The notes under the pieces were generated by a model that saw only the letters and a program-made list of their open reading frames with translations, did no database searches and was not told the origin of the DNA. Of a DNA stretch of 64,000 nt, positions 1-11,991 are shown one piece after another. The first letter of the stretch is position 1. Each line of letters begins with the position of its first letter. The stretch comes from Litsea cubeba (taxonomy: Eukaryota; Streptophyta; Magnoliopsida; Laurales; Lauraceae), in contig CM022949.1 of the NCBI GenBank assembly GCA_012931725.1, positions 59,681,139-59,745,138 on the forward strand, read 5' to 3'. Position numbers and translations under genes: made by a program.

Positions 1-489
1 ATGTGAAGGTAATCTCCATGAACTTGGCATTGTTGGCAGCGCTTAGCAAATTGCATTGTGTCAGCTACCATGGTAGGCCAGTAATAACTAACCTTTTTAT
101 CTGATCATAGAGCTTGGGACCAGCCTGATGAGCTCCATAAAGACCAGCATGAACTTCTTTGAGTGTTTCTTCAGCCTTTTGTTGTGACAAGCAGCGAAGA
201 AGTACCCCGTTGAAGGATTTTATGTAAAGGATTTTTGAAGGAATATCCAAATGAAAGTTTGGGGTCCGCCTTTGGATGCTAACCCATTCTTTTGGATCTT
301 CAGGTAGGATTTCGAACATAGTGTAATCAATGAACGGATCCCTCCAGTCGCCGATTAAGGGTTGAAGGATAGAGATCCGACTTCCAACCACTCGGTGGCA
401 TTCAGCAATTGCTTGGTGTGTGTTAAGAGGAGGAATGATTCTTCTTTCGCACAATGTGATTTGCATGTTTTCCCCTTCCTGAATGCCGT
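1..489 (-). pseudogene. Element A integrase N-terminal (zinc-binding) fragment
   Basis: Integrase inserts the element cDNA into host DNA. The minus strand encodes the usual pre-integrase stretch (SKILYIKSFNGVLLRCL) followed by the HHCC zinc-binding type segment with EVHAGLYGAHQAG, which is typical of Ty3/gypsy. A frameshift near 100 throws the frame out just after the Tyr-Tyr-Trp-Pro-type motif. The CQQC pair of the zinc finger is still readable near base 30 in another frame. The catalytic core would lie beyond the left edge. Confidence 0.75.
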
Positions 490-963
490 AGATACGGCAA
501 GTCCAGCCAGGGCATCTACACGTATGTTTTCACCTCTACGAATGTGGGTGGTGTGGCAGATGTCAAATTTTTACAGAAGCGATTGTGCCTTATTGTAGTA
601 AGGCAGCATATCAGGCTTCCTGACTTTAAATTTCTGATTCATCTGGTTGATGATCAGTTGAGAGTCTCCAAAGATTTCCAACATGGTGATTCCGGATTCG
701 ATGACGAGTTCCAATCCTAGGATCAGAGCTTGATATTCAGCTGCATTGTTTGTGCATGGTTCCAGTAGCGAGAAAGCATGTGGAATCATATATTTGTCGG
801 GGCTAACAAAGAGGATGCCAACTCCCGAGATCAGCTGTCTTTTTTCATTTGCCCTGGTTACACCATCAAAGTACATGTCCCAGGAGGCATTTTGTGAGAA
901 AGTCTCCACATTGTAGACTGGTTCGTCTGGGAGATCATCTCTGAGTGGAGAATCTTTAGGCAA
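490..963 (-). pseudogene. Element A second (additional) RNase H domain
   Basis: This resembles a cellular-type RNase H1 fold: WDMYFDGVTRANEKR, then NNAAEYQALILGLE and IFGDSQLIINQMN, ending with a DALAGLA stretch near 500. These carry the first Asp, the Glu and the second Asp of the active site. It sits between the first RNase H and integrase, which is the position that defines dual-RNase H Tat elements. A frame change near 580 separates the last part. Confidence 0.8.
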
Positions 964-1011
964 AGGATGCTCTGCGAGAAAGTCTGCTAAAGATTGGCCT
1001 TTGATTGCTTT

Positions 1012-2298
1012 TTATGGTACATACCTAATATCAAATTGTGACAGAAGGATAGACCATTTTGCCAGTCGGGCATTGAGAGAACCTGCTTTTATGACGAGGA
1101 CCTTTAAGAGGTTAATCCTCGAGACCAGGTAGACAGTGTTGGAAATCAAGTAGTGACGTAGCTTTTGTACGGCGAACATCACTGCAAGACATTCTTTTTC
1201 GACTGGAGAGTAGCGATGCTCTGCACCTACTAGCATGCGGCTGAGGTAGTATAGAGCAGCATCTTTTCTTTCATCATTTTCTTGTGCAAGCAGAGCGCCT
1301 AGAGAGTGATCAAGGGCTCTTGTGTACAAGATGAATGGTTTTCCAGTGGTAGGAGCAGCTAACACTGGAGGTTTGGTTAGGTATGACTTGATATCTTGAA
1401 ATGCGGCTTCACAGTCAGCATCCCAGATGAAGTTTACACCTTTTTTCATCAATCGGGAGAATGGACGGCATTTCCCCGAAAGATTGGAGATGAACCATCT
1501 GATGTAGGCCAATCTCCCTTGAAGCCCTTTGAGTTCTCTCAAGGTTCTTGGAGAAGGCATTTCTAAAATGGCTTTCACTTTTATGGGGTCAAGCTCTATT
1601 CCAGCTTTTCGAACTAAGAATCCGAGGAACTTACCCGACGAGACGCCGAAGAAGCACTTCAGAGGATTCATTCGCAGTTTGTGTTTATGAAGCCGGAGGA
1701 AGACTTCTCGAAGGTCTTCGAAATAATCTTCTTTTCTTTTGCTTTTGACGGCAAGATCATCAACGTAACATTCGACCGTCTTGTGCTGCATATCTTGGAA
1801 TATTTTCATCATAGCCCTCTGATATGTGGCACCAGCATTTTTCAAACCAAATGGCATGACAGTGTAGCAATACACGCCAAATGGGGTCCGAAAGGAAGTA
1901 TGTTTTTCATCTTCAGGATGCATCTTTATCTGATTGTAGCCAGAGAAACCATCTATGAATGTCATTCGCTCGAATCCACAGGTATTGTCAATCATTACCT
2001 GTATGGGGTACGAAAATTCATCTTTTGGGCATGCGCCATTCAGGTCTCTATAGTCAATACAGACCCTGATTTGCCCGTTTTTCTTTGTCACGGGGACAAT
2101 GTTGGCCAACCATTCAGGATGTTGTTCCTCACGGATAAAGCTGACGCTTTTGAGTTTTTGAACTTCTTGTTCAATTTTATCCATCACATATGGACAGAAA
2201 TCTTCTTTGGCCATGCTTGACAGGCTTGATGTCTTCTTGAGATTGAGTTTGTGGACCGCTATTTTGGGGTCTAAGCCAGGCATTTCAGCGTAAGACAT
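1012..2298 (-). pseudogene. Element A reverse transcriptase plus first RNase H
   Basis: The 428-residue open stretch holds the RT fingers and palm, with IDYRDLNGACPKDEF near residues 81-95, FIDGFSGYNQI with the first catalytic Asp near 116, and YVDDLAVKSK at 178-187. The first RNase H follows from about residue 320 and looks degenerate (LYTRALDHSLGALLAQ). The text before the RT core is shifted out of frame for about 20 residues and then returns; a second short shift follows DEF. Both were seen by comparing with element B. The stretch ends at a stop at 1012-1014. Confidence 0.88.
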
Positions 2299-2410
2299 GC
2301 AAGCAATTAACCGAACTCACAAAGAAAGACGATATACGTCGGGTTAACTCATCATTCATTTATATTCTTGCTTATGAATACGAGGACGTGGGTTATCTGG
2401 TGTTCCAAGC

Positions 2411-3543
2411 CTATCTTTTGAACAGGATCTTCTGTTGGAGGTTCGAAGGTGGTTCCTCCACAATATTTTTGGAGGCTTCTAGCACGACGAAACCTTCTGG
2501 GGTTTCAAGGGCATTTCCAGACCAAGGTTTTGTTCCTTTCCATGGGTCTTCCTGATCGGTAGTCTTCTCAAGGCTTGCTATGAGATGGTCCCAATTGCCT
2601 ATTGAAACCGGATCGAAGTAAGGTACTTCTTTTGGAGACGAGGGTCCTTCTGGTTCAGAAGACCATGCGACTGTGCCATCGGACAATTCCTCTTCATCGT
2701 CAGAGAAATCGTACCAAATGGATGAGCTTCCTGGATCTTTGTCAGGTGACTCATCGAAGAGATATCCAGGGAGATCGATGTCTTCATGGACTTGAGATGT
2801 ACTAATTGGATGAGCTTCCTGGATCTTTGTCAGGTGACTCATCGAAGAGATATCCAGGGAGATCGATGTCTTCATGGACTTGAGATGTTGAGGCTTGGTC
2901 AGTAAATTGACTTTTAAGCCTTTGTGTCAACTGTCTCATGGGAGTGTCGGGATCATACCCTAGCCCGTGTGAAGACTTTTCTACATGGCCGTAGAGTCTC
3001 CAATCTTCCAGCTGACTTTTGGTTAAGATGGGCCCCAATGGCGTGAGAATACCGCGTCTTTCTCCCAAACGGACTTGGTTTTGAGCGTCATAGCCCATTT
3101 TCTTCATAATAGCTTGTGCCATAGGAATATATAAGGATAGTTGAGGCATACCTTCATTTTGGAAAGGTTCAAGCATGGAGTTTGATGAAAAAGCATCCGA
3201 TCTATGAAAGAAAGATCATCTTTTCCTTTGCTGAAGTTGCTGGAACAACGAAGGAAGCTGGCATAGAATCTTCTATGTCAGAAGTTATCTCCATTGAAGT
3301 AAGAGCAGGCTGAACTTGTTGAGTGTCAGCTTGGCTTGACAATGTGTCGTCTTCTGGCTCTGAATCCGAATCCGTGTCTTGCATGATAGACAAGAAACAG
3401 ACAACAAATTTGCCCGCAGGCTTTGGTTTTGCCTTCTTCACTTTAGTCGTGATGACCAAAGGCTTTGAAGGTTTGAGGGAGATGATTGAGGGAGTCTGAA
3501 TGCTCTCTTCGGATTTACAGGATGGTTTTTTCTCTTCCGGTGA
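2411..3543 (-). pseudogene. Element A linker between protease and RT, with G-patch-like motif
   Basis: Three overlapping open pieces cover an acidic Ser/Glu/Asp-rich linker and the motif IMKKMGYDAQNQVRLGERRG followed by GILTPLGPILTKSQL. This resembles the G-patch found in several plant Tat polyproteins, though some glycines of the motif have changed here (element B reads VGLGEGRG). An 88 bp tandem duplication at 2712-2888 breaks the frame. No catalytic residues are expected here. Confidence 0.7.
2712..2888. repeat. 88 bp direct tandem duplication inside element A linker
   Basis: The block beginning TGGATGAGCTTCC at 2719 recurs at 2807, an offset of 88 bases, and both copies run to GACTTGAGATGT. 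Element B has a single copy at the same place. As 88 is not a multiple of three, the duplication shifts the frame. Confidence 0.92.
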
Positions 3544-4440
3544 TTATTGAGGAGCCTTGCCTTTATCTTTCTGGAGATTTTCGGCAAAGGGTGCTGTGTG
3601 CTTCTCCTCTTCTTCTTTCTCACCTTCATACATCTGTGAGTCTGCAAAGTGGAGTTGACCTTTGAAGGGTTTTATGTCCGCAAAGACTCGATGTATCATG
3701 CCGTCGTCGCCAACAAACTGATGCTTTGATGTAGAGTTGAAGGGACAACACCATTCTCGTGGATCCAGGGGCGTCCGAGAAGGATGTTGTAGCATGAAGG
3801 GGTTTTTATTGCATATACAGTGACCTCAGAGATAAGATCACCGATCTCCAACTTGAACCTAATTTTGCCGATAGGCCTTTCAGTACTCCCATCGTATCCA
3901 AAGATAGATTCAGATGTGTGGCTCAGCTTGCTGGGTGGGATGCCCAACTCTTCCAGAGCCGAAATGGAGATGAGGTTGAGTGCAGAACCTGGGTCGATCT
4001 GAACTATGTGCATAGGCATTTCCTTGATGTACCCTGTGAAGTACAGAGGTCGGTTGTGCCTTGTTTCGCCAAGTAGGAGGTCGTCCTTAGTGAAGGCGAT
4101 GGTTGCACTGGCTGCCTTTTGAACCGAGAGGCATTCGATGCATAATCCCTCAGTTTTCTTCTTTTCTCCCTTTGAGGAAGCTTCTGAGTTTTTGACCCGA
4201 CAATCCATTTCTATTTGGAGGACTTGCGGGGCATGTTTGTCGACATCCTCATTCAGCTTTTGTAATTCTGAAATGAGATTATCACGAGTGTGTGGAGACA
4301 TTCGCAATAAGTCTAGGATGTGCAGACGTGCATGTATGTGCTTGAAGTGTTCGATCAAGTCATACTTGAAAGCCTCCTTGGGGCCTGCATGTTCATCATT
4401 GTTGCCACTAGGGGCGCTTACAACATCTTTTCCCGAAGGA
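3544..4440 (-). pseudogene. Element A aspartic protease region
   Basis: Protease cleaves the Gag-Pol polyprotein. The open piece at 3696-4358 carries a retropepsin-type segment: IVQIDPGSALNLIS (the usual D-T/S-G appears as DPGS), then SCYNILLGRPWIHENG, the second conserved block of plant Ty3/gypsy proteases. Before it lies an alpha-helical stretch (LIEHFKHIHARLHILDLLRM) typical of Tat pre-protease sequence. The piece at 3544-3795 continues in another frame. This whole region is absent from element B. Confidence 0.82.
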
Positions 4441-4441
4441 T

Positions 4442-5750
4442 TTACATATGTAAAGGAAGATTGGTTGTAATTCTTGTGGTAGTCCCGGCCAGAGCGGGTG
4501 CCTCTACCAACTTCGAGAGCTCCTTGAGGTCTTCGTTTAGAAGATTGTCTTCAGGATCAAGAGGCTGTCGTTTTTCATTTGCTGAGGATGTATCTGCAGC
4601 AGAGTTGCCATCCTCAGCGATTGTGTTGCACTGAGCATTTTTCGGGAAAAAGTCCTGAACAGCATCCAGCAACCTTTCTTCTTCGTTGACCAATTCATTG
4701 TCCCAAGCATCAATAGCTGGGGATTCTTCAGTCAGGAAGGGCGTGAGCTTTGAAGTCACAGTCTCAGGAGAAGAAACCTGAGAGGGTGTTGTCTCAATGA
4801 AAGTCACGTGAGATTAGGTGGCTCCAGAGGATACATTGCTAGGCGTCGTCAGAGTGTAAGTGATCTCATCAGACGATGCTTCAGAATAGCTATAATCCCG
4901 AATTATCACATTACAGGAAGCTCTAACAGGAGACGTTGCCTGATCGGAGTCAGACTCATCCTCGAATGTAAGAGGATCGTCTATCCAGCAATCTTCTCCA
5001 TTTTCAGGAGTTAAGGGAGGATGTATCTGATGGTCTTCAGGGACTTCAGGCTCTGGATTATGAGGAAGCTCGTTGACGCGGTCTTGCTCTTGTTCTAGAG
5101 TGAGACGCTGCAAGATCCTTGCATATTCTTCAAGATCAGGGATGGGAGCCAAATCTTCTTCTTCATCAACTCTTTGTGGCTCAACATAGTTGATTTCCAT
5201 TGGAGCAATGACGGGTGCTGGGCCAGCAGCATTTTCTTGTACAGCCTCTTGGTCTTCTTCATCATCAGACCAGGATCCTTGTGGCTGTAGGGGGTTATAC
5301 CAGATTCCTGGCATAAAATGAGTCTCAGGAACCCATTCTTCATCGGAGAGATATTCTCCTGTTTCAAGGGATTCCTCCCACTCGTCGATGTAGTTGGATT
5401 CAAATCCATCATTGGTGTCGCTGGACTCGTATCCATCAATGGAGAATCCAACTGCCGAATTGCAAGAGTATGATGCCCCCTCCATGGCTTTTTCTTTGAA
5501 TTGAGGTGGCATGAAATCACTGAGAGTGAATTTTCTTACCACTTTTGAAGTCTCTTGAAGGGATGTTTTTGTTGCCTCCATGGAAACGGTAGAGGAGGCC
5601 TCTGCCTTTTCTTGGGCTTCTTGTTTTGGCTGGGTCTTCTCTTGCCGTTTGATCTTGAGGAGATGTTTCCTAGCCTACCTTCGCTGTTGAGCTGTAGGCT
5701 TTATTTTCACAACCTCCCATTTTTCATCTTCCAGGAGATCGGGTTGTACC
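4442..5750 (-). pseudogene. Element A acidic linker between Gag and protease
   Basis: Two adjoining open pieces (4814-5581 and 4442-4807) encode a region rich in Glu, Asp, Ser and Pro, with the block KFTLSDFMPPQF and repeated DGYESSDTNDGFES-like text. I know of no enzyme domain that fits. The first part matches element B closely (62040-62520); the part after about 5062 in element order has no counterpart in B. Confidence 0.65.
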
Positions 5751-8187
5751 TTATGGATTGTCCGTCTGGTGTCGGGTAAGGAACCAATTCCTCGGACGCT
5801 TGAATTGTTTTAACACCTTGAAGGAAGTAGTGATCTTCTTCTTCGGTGATTTTGATATTTGTTCACATGACACCATGTTGACGGAGGCAGACCCATAGTT
5901 TTTGTCAAAGGTGATGACTCCGTTTTCCCACATCTCGTTTATTTTCTCCCTCACAACGAAGCATTAATTGAGAGGATGCGAGATCATCTGGTGGTATGGA
6001 CAGTACCGAGGATCGTTGGTTTTACCAACATCACCGGTTCTTTTGGGTTCAGGCAAAGTGAGCTTGCCGTTTTCCACGAGAGCCCCGAAGATTTCATCAA
6101 CATCTTCATCGAACGGGTATTTCTTTTCTACTTGCTCTTTGAAGGCATCAAAGAGTTCGGGTCTCTTACCAGCTGCTTTGTTTTCAGCTTTCTTTGGTGG
6201 CTGAGGAGCTGACTTGGTCTGTACATTGAGGACTCTTTTTTTCTTTGGTTTAGAGGTTCCAATGGCGGTTGGCTCTTTTCTTGATGATTTATGACTGTTG
6301 AGGTCTTTAATCACCGTTTCAGCTTCCATGGAAGCTTCTAGGAGTTCTCCCAGGTTCTTTGATTTGTTGCCGATGATCATGGAGCAGATTCTAGCTCTCA
6401 TGTTGTTTCGGTAGATGTCGACTAGCAATGCTTGTGGCAATACATCAGAGCATTTGTACGCCATTGCTTTCCACTTGTGAATAAAGTCATATGTTGACTC
6501 ATTCTCCCCCTATTTTAGGCTGCACAGCTGAGCCATAGTAGCGGGATGATCATCACCTTTGAAGTGAGTTAGGAAGCGTGTCTCTAGCATGGCCCAATTT
6601 TGGATGGAGTCCTCCGGCAAAGTGGAGTACCAATCAAAGGCCGTACCTTTTAGGGTACTTGCAAAGAGGCGGATCTTGAGTGCATCTTGATCCGCGATAG
6701 CTCCCGTCAAGATCATGAAGTGGATGACGTGCTGTCTGGCTGATCCTTTCCCCGTATATGTTTGGAGAGTAGGGTGCCTGAATTTTATGGGGAACAGGAC
6801 CGAGTCCATCAATAAGGGATATGGTGGCTTGATCCCGTGCTCCTTGAGTATATCCTCTTCTTTTGCTTTGGCGAGGATACTGTCTACGTCCTTTTTGGTA
6901 AGGACGCGTGACTCATTTTCTTCTCCATTTACCTCATCATCTTGATGATTCGAAGGAGGTTCATTGTTCACCATATTTTGGAAGGCGATGAGAAGGTTTT
7001 CCATCAGAGTTTCAATCCTCTGCTGGCCTTGTTCCAACTGTTGGATGCATGTGAGCGCATCATCTTGAGGTGGATTGCGAGGTGGTGGCTCAGAATTTGT
7101 AGCTAGGACTTTCATCCCTCGTGATTCGATCGAAGAAATTGTCCTGGTGACTGAGCTGGGGCTCATTCTTTTTGATGAAGAGCTTGAGGAGGGATCACTC
7201 TGCCATCCTTTGCTTGAAGGAACAGGGGATTCTTCTGAATGTCTTCTTGTCCTGGAGACGCTGTGGGTTACTAGACGTCAGACATGAATTTTTTATGCTG
7301 ACTTTTGGCATCTTCTGGTTTTTCCAACCATATGGACAGCAGCAATTTGGTTGGGTCTTTCTTTTTCGACCCATTTGGGAGAGACTTGAAGTGTAGGACG
7401 CTGGGTCCTTTGCTTCTCTAATCTCTTTTATCGATATGACGTGCGGCGGCGTATACGACGAGCAATTTGAGCTTCGGTCAGCTCTGGCTGGGCTTTGACA
7501 ATGAAGGATATGCTCCCTCGGGCGCAGTAGCCAAGCCTGTCTTCTTTGTAGCTAAGCAAGGACAGGATGCGAACCCGGTCCTTCGCCTGTTGCAGCGAAG
7601 CTTTAAATTTTTCGAGTTCGGCCCCTGTAGATATGAAGGGTCGAACCGAAGGATTGTAGGCCTTAGCAGGTGCTTGCAGAGGCCTTGTGATGCATGATCT
7701 GATTTTGGGCTTGTAGGAACAAGCCGGCTCATGCGGGGTTGACTTGGGAGTCAGGTTGGAGATGGGTCTCTCCTCTTTCATGTACGCAAGAGGGTAGAAC
7801 TGATTCTCCTTGAGTGGGGCTAGGTATGCTGGGTTGGTGGATGTTTAGGACCTTCTTTGTTTTGATGAAGGTCTTAGGGACCAAGTCTTAGGATAGACCT
7901 GGTCGTTTGCGGGTCGAGGCTTCATGGGGGTGCCACGAGCTTCGGGCCTTTTGCTGCTCGCCTTTGGTGTCACTGTAGTGACACGTTGAGAGGCGAGCTT
8001 CTGCTTCTTGGAAGGAGCAGTTTGTTCATCGGAAAGTGGGAATGGTCCCAGTGTCCCAAAGATGATAGTCCGGGGAGTTGAGGTCGACCCGGAGTTCAGA
8101 GAGTTGCCGAGGGAGTTGACGCTTCGGCAACTGATGGGGCGCTTGTAGGCGCGAGTGGTTTGCTTCTGTTCAAGCATGAGTTGGTGC
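5751..8187 (-). pseudogene. Element A Gag, fragmented and 5'-truncated by element H
   Basis: Gag forms the virus-like particle. The retrotransposon-gag core lies at 6510-7166 (HPTLQTYTGKGSARQHVIHF, then TLKGTAFDWYSTLPEDSI) and continues at 5964-6464. The N-terminal basic region is at 7428-8177. At least four frame changes or stops separate the pieces, for example at 6510 and 7428. The first residues are missing because element H starts at 8188; the matching start codon in B is at 59345. A CPYH-containing segment near 5990 may be a remnant zinc-binding motif. Confidence 0.85.
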
Positions 8188-10246
8188 TGTTGGGATTGGT
8201 GTATGCCCTAAAGCCCACTAGCTGCACTCTCATCTTTTGTTACTGGATATTTACTGGTTATTTAATGGAATGACTCTTTTCTCTTTAAACATGTATATAT
8301 GTATGGTTGTGTAAGGCCCATTGTTTCTAGTAAATGAATTAGGTGTGGAGTGTCTACACATAGATAGGTCTAATTCATGGACACTGGAAACAACATATTT
8401 GTTCATAACTGAGAGATGGGGCTGGGCACTTCATCTTGGTATAAGTTATAGTGAGAGACTCTCCTGTATTCAGGGGACTTACCTAAGTCATGGGAGGACT
8501 TTCCCGGATTTATCTCAGTAGTGCATATGCAATGCATTGAACAGGACCATGGTAGGTGTGATCTCTAAAACAGTACTATCACTGAGAGAGATCAACTCAC
8601 CTCATGCTACTGAGTGACCAGTGCTCTTAATCTTGAGCATTTGTGGATAAACTGACGAAGTCAAGTCTTGTGCTTTAATTCACTATGGGTGAGATTCTTT
8701 TCATGGGTCAACAGCTCTGTGTTTTGGGTACTCGGACTTGATCAGTTGGGACGTGCAGATGCAATAAAGAATCTATGCCATCTAATGATGGAATGATCGT
8801 CCCCTTAAAATTATCCGATTAATCATCAAAATCTAAGATCTTAGTATATGGATGTTCCATATGGATATTGAACTTGTGGGTCGCTCCCTGGACCAAGATA
8901 ATGATATCCGGATGATGATTAATTTAAGGATATGAAGTTCTAAGGTTTAGATGTAATCGAGAAGGTTGATAGTACATTGGATAACCTGACTTGATTATGG
9001 ATGTTACATAGAGGGGCATCCAAGTCATTACACTTAGTAGGTCGAAGACAACTGTCATTTTATGACGAGCTTATTATATTATATATTTGTCCCTGGAGTT
9101 CAACCATAACTCTTTAGTGGAATGAGTTAAGGTTAAAATGGTCTTTATGTTGCTATGGGTTTAGCATGGACATCTTGGTCATTTTGGGAGCCAAGGGCAA
9201 ATATGTCTTTTGGTCCCTTCTCTAGTCACTTTTCAAGATTGGCATGGTTTCCTAAAATGTTTAGATGAATATGGTTGAATTATTTTAGTGGAAAAATAAT
9301 TTTGAGTTTAAATTCAAATAGGCTTTTGATGGCATACATGAATTTAATTCTAGATAAATTATTTGTGGGCCATGGTGTGCATTATCATGTGGGACGTCCA
9401 TAATGGGAATTCCATGGGTAAGGTTTCCAATTTTGAGTAGGTCTCTCTACTTGGAAGGTTGGACTCCTCTTTGGATTAGTATTCCGATAAGAAAGTTTCC
9501 TTTTTGAATTAGAAACTTAAATTAGTAAGTGTTGTGCAACTAGGATTACTAATTGCAAAAGTTTATGGAATGTTCTTTTAGTTTCCTTTTCTAATTGGAG
9601 TGTTTCTAAAAGGAAATAAATCTTTAGATTATACTTTCCTTTTATGACATCTATGAGAATTAGAAGAGATAACTTTTTAGGAAAGGATTCCAAAGTTTCT
9701 ATAAAAGGGAGAGGGCCTTCCCCATTCCAAAGTTTCTATAAAAGGGAGAGGGCTTTCCCCCTTGGACGTCCACACTAAGAGGAGCCACAAGTCCCACACG
9801 TCCAGCCCTTTGGTTCTTTCTTCTTCATTGAAGAAAGTTTAAGGTCTGAGTTTTTTCCATAGAAAATAGTTCTCAAAACCCATCTAGAAACCTAGATTAA
9901 GATCCCACCATCTTAGCCAATCAGATTTGGAAGTGAGATAGAGAAGAAGATCAAAGGCAATTCTACTGCAGAAAATTCCAGCAAGTTATTTGGTAATTGC
10001 AAGTCTGAGTTCAGCCCTTTGGATCTGTTTTTTTAGAGATTTGAAGTCCACAAATCTTCAAGGTAATAGTCTTCTTCATTCTCCTTTAATTATACACTTG
10101 TTGGTCATGAATTCATTGAGTTCTTTTGCGATCTATATGGATGATTTATGCTGTCCAAATCAGATTTTTTAAAATCTGTCATGTTACAAATCAGCCATGA
10201 ACGTCTTCCACTAGTGATGTTCAGATCTGAATCGCAGTTTCTTTCA
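8188..10246 (+). repeat. Element H 5' LTR
   Basis: It begins TGTTGGGATTGG and ends TTTCA just before the primer site. It is nearly identical to 17082-19082, apart from an extra tandem copy of a 37 bp TATA-bearing block and scattered single-base changes. LTRs hold promoter, polyadenylation and integration ends. Confidence 0.93.
9687..9760 (+). promoter_or_regulatory. Duplicated TATA-box block in element H 5' LTR
   Basis: A 37 bp block with TATAAAAG is present twice in tandem (TATA at 9700-9707 and 9737-9744). The 3' LTR has one copy (TATAAAAG at 18597-18604). The transcription start is expected about 30 bases downstream of each. Confidence 0.75.
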
Positions 10247-10247
10247 G

Positions 10248-10259
10248 TGGTATCAGAGC
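10248..10259 (+). other. Element H primer-binding site (initiator Met tRNA type)
   Basis: TGGTATCAGAGC sits one base after the LTR end. It matches the 3' end complement of plant initiator methionine tRNA, the common copia primer. Confidence 0.9.
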
Positions 10260-11991
10260 CACTCCATGTGAAATCATGATCCCATATTGTGTATAATTAA
10301 TCCTAGATTGATTATGGGCATGGTAGGACCCTACTAAAGTTATATTAAGATGCATGTTGTGTGCAAGTTTCATTAACAATGATGGAATTTATTTTCCAGA
10401 TTTGTTTAATGATGCACATAGTGTTTTGCATGCACTAACCTCTTTGTTTGTAGCCATATATTGCATCCTTGATGGTTCGCATGATTGTTATGTGGATTTG
10501 GATGTTTTTTTCAATAGTTGGAAAGTGTACGATTGCGCGTTTAGCAATCATAGGAAGTTGTAATTCTTTCTTTACTTTTATTCCAACTAGTCTTGATGTA
10601 AGCTTTCTTAAAAGGCATAGGCATCTCTGATGTAATTTGGGGTTTTATTTTTTATGGGTTTGCTTGTATAAATTTAATTTATTGGAACAAGCAAGAAGAA
10701 GAAAGTTTCAAGCAAGATAGGTTGCAAGTAACCGGATTCCTTAGTGGTGGAGGAGACAAGACTTCTTGGTGCAAGATGAGATCTATTTTTGATGCCCTAG
10801 TTTGATAAGGATTGGAAGTCCGAAGAGCAGGGAGCCATCAAGGATTGCATACTTTTATTTGCTCTTATATATGGAATGCATGGATGAATGCTTTATATAA
10901 TTGCTATAATTGTCACCTAGAAATATGGCCACCATTAGGTTCTAAAATTTGCATCTTTTTATATTAGATTGTTTTTAGTTTGGCAAATTGTTTTAAACAT
11001 AACTTAGACCAGCACCTTCTATTTTGTCTAAGGTTTAAAACTGGATAGGGTTTAGTTTATCTTGGTACCCTTGGTTTCCTAAAGAGGCTAAACTAAAATC
11101 TAATTAGATGCTACCTATGGGTTTCCATAACCCAAGTTAGGTCTTTGATTCTTTAAAGGGATTTTCTCAAATGTTTTAAAGCAAAGTTCATTTATTTTTA
11201 AGATGACTCAAGTCATTGAGTCATAAATTTAATTAACCAAGTTTGCTAGATTTAAAAGAGTTTTTGAGCAAACAATGTAAAGGAAATAGTATAAACCCTA
11301 GTGATAAATAATCAATTGGGAGAGGGGTTTTTGGAAAGACCCCACGGCCTTCCATTTTCGGTTCATGTTATCTCATTAAGGTGTTAGTAGGAGCGGCCAT
11401 CCCTTCGGTGGAGTTCTTTACTAAAGACCGCTTTGATGAGTTAATGGGTGAACTAATGTTAATATTCGTAATGAGGTGTTAGTATGAGCGGCCATCCCTT
11501 CGGTGGAGTTCTTTACTAAAGATCACTTCTATAGAATGTCAATGAAGCGTTGGTGGGAGCGGCCATCCCTTTGGTGGAGCTCTTTACTAAAGTTCACTTC
11601 TAGAATGGATAAAAGTCACTTCCCTTTGAGGACTTAAGTCATAGACATTCTGGGAAATTTCATAAGAGATGGTAAAACACTTGACATAAGACCTAGGAGT
11701 TAAGAGTTATTTGTCATATGAGGCCAAACCAATCAGTGATTGGACTACCACTGGATATGTATATCCAGATAGTGATAATCCAAATAAGCATACCTTAATT
11801 CAACGTGACTGTAGGCTCAGCCATCCCTTCGATGGAGGGTCTATGAGGAGGTTGAAACACTGATACATTATGATTAGGGTCAAATAATGTAAAAAGCTGT
11901 GTGCCTTGTTTTTCCTTTTATAACAAGCACCATATGCTTATTACATATATACTGCCTGTCTAATTATAAACCGTTTCATATCCAGAGAGAG
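10260..11991 (+). other. Element H untranslated leader, no coding signal
   Basis: This 1.7 kb stretch lies between primer site and gag start. It has no long reading frame with protein-like text. It contains the short repeats at 11386-11595 and a fainter fourth copy near 11815. It presumably carries packaging and dimerisation signals; none can be pinned down by eye. Confidence 0.7.
11386..11595 (+). repeat. Three-copy leader repeat with GAGCGGCCATCCCTT core
   Basis: The core followed by CGGTGGAGTTCTTTACTAAAG-type text starts at 11391, 11486 and 11557, so spacing is uneven (95 and 71 bases). A diverged copy lies near 11815. The core contains CTTCGG, which could form a small UUCG loop in RNA. 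Confidence 0.8.

Noticed and set aside
1681..2220. Plus-strand 179-residue open frame opposite element A RT
   Set aside because: It is a shadow of the RT coding strand with no domain of its own.
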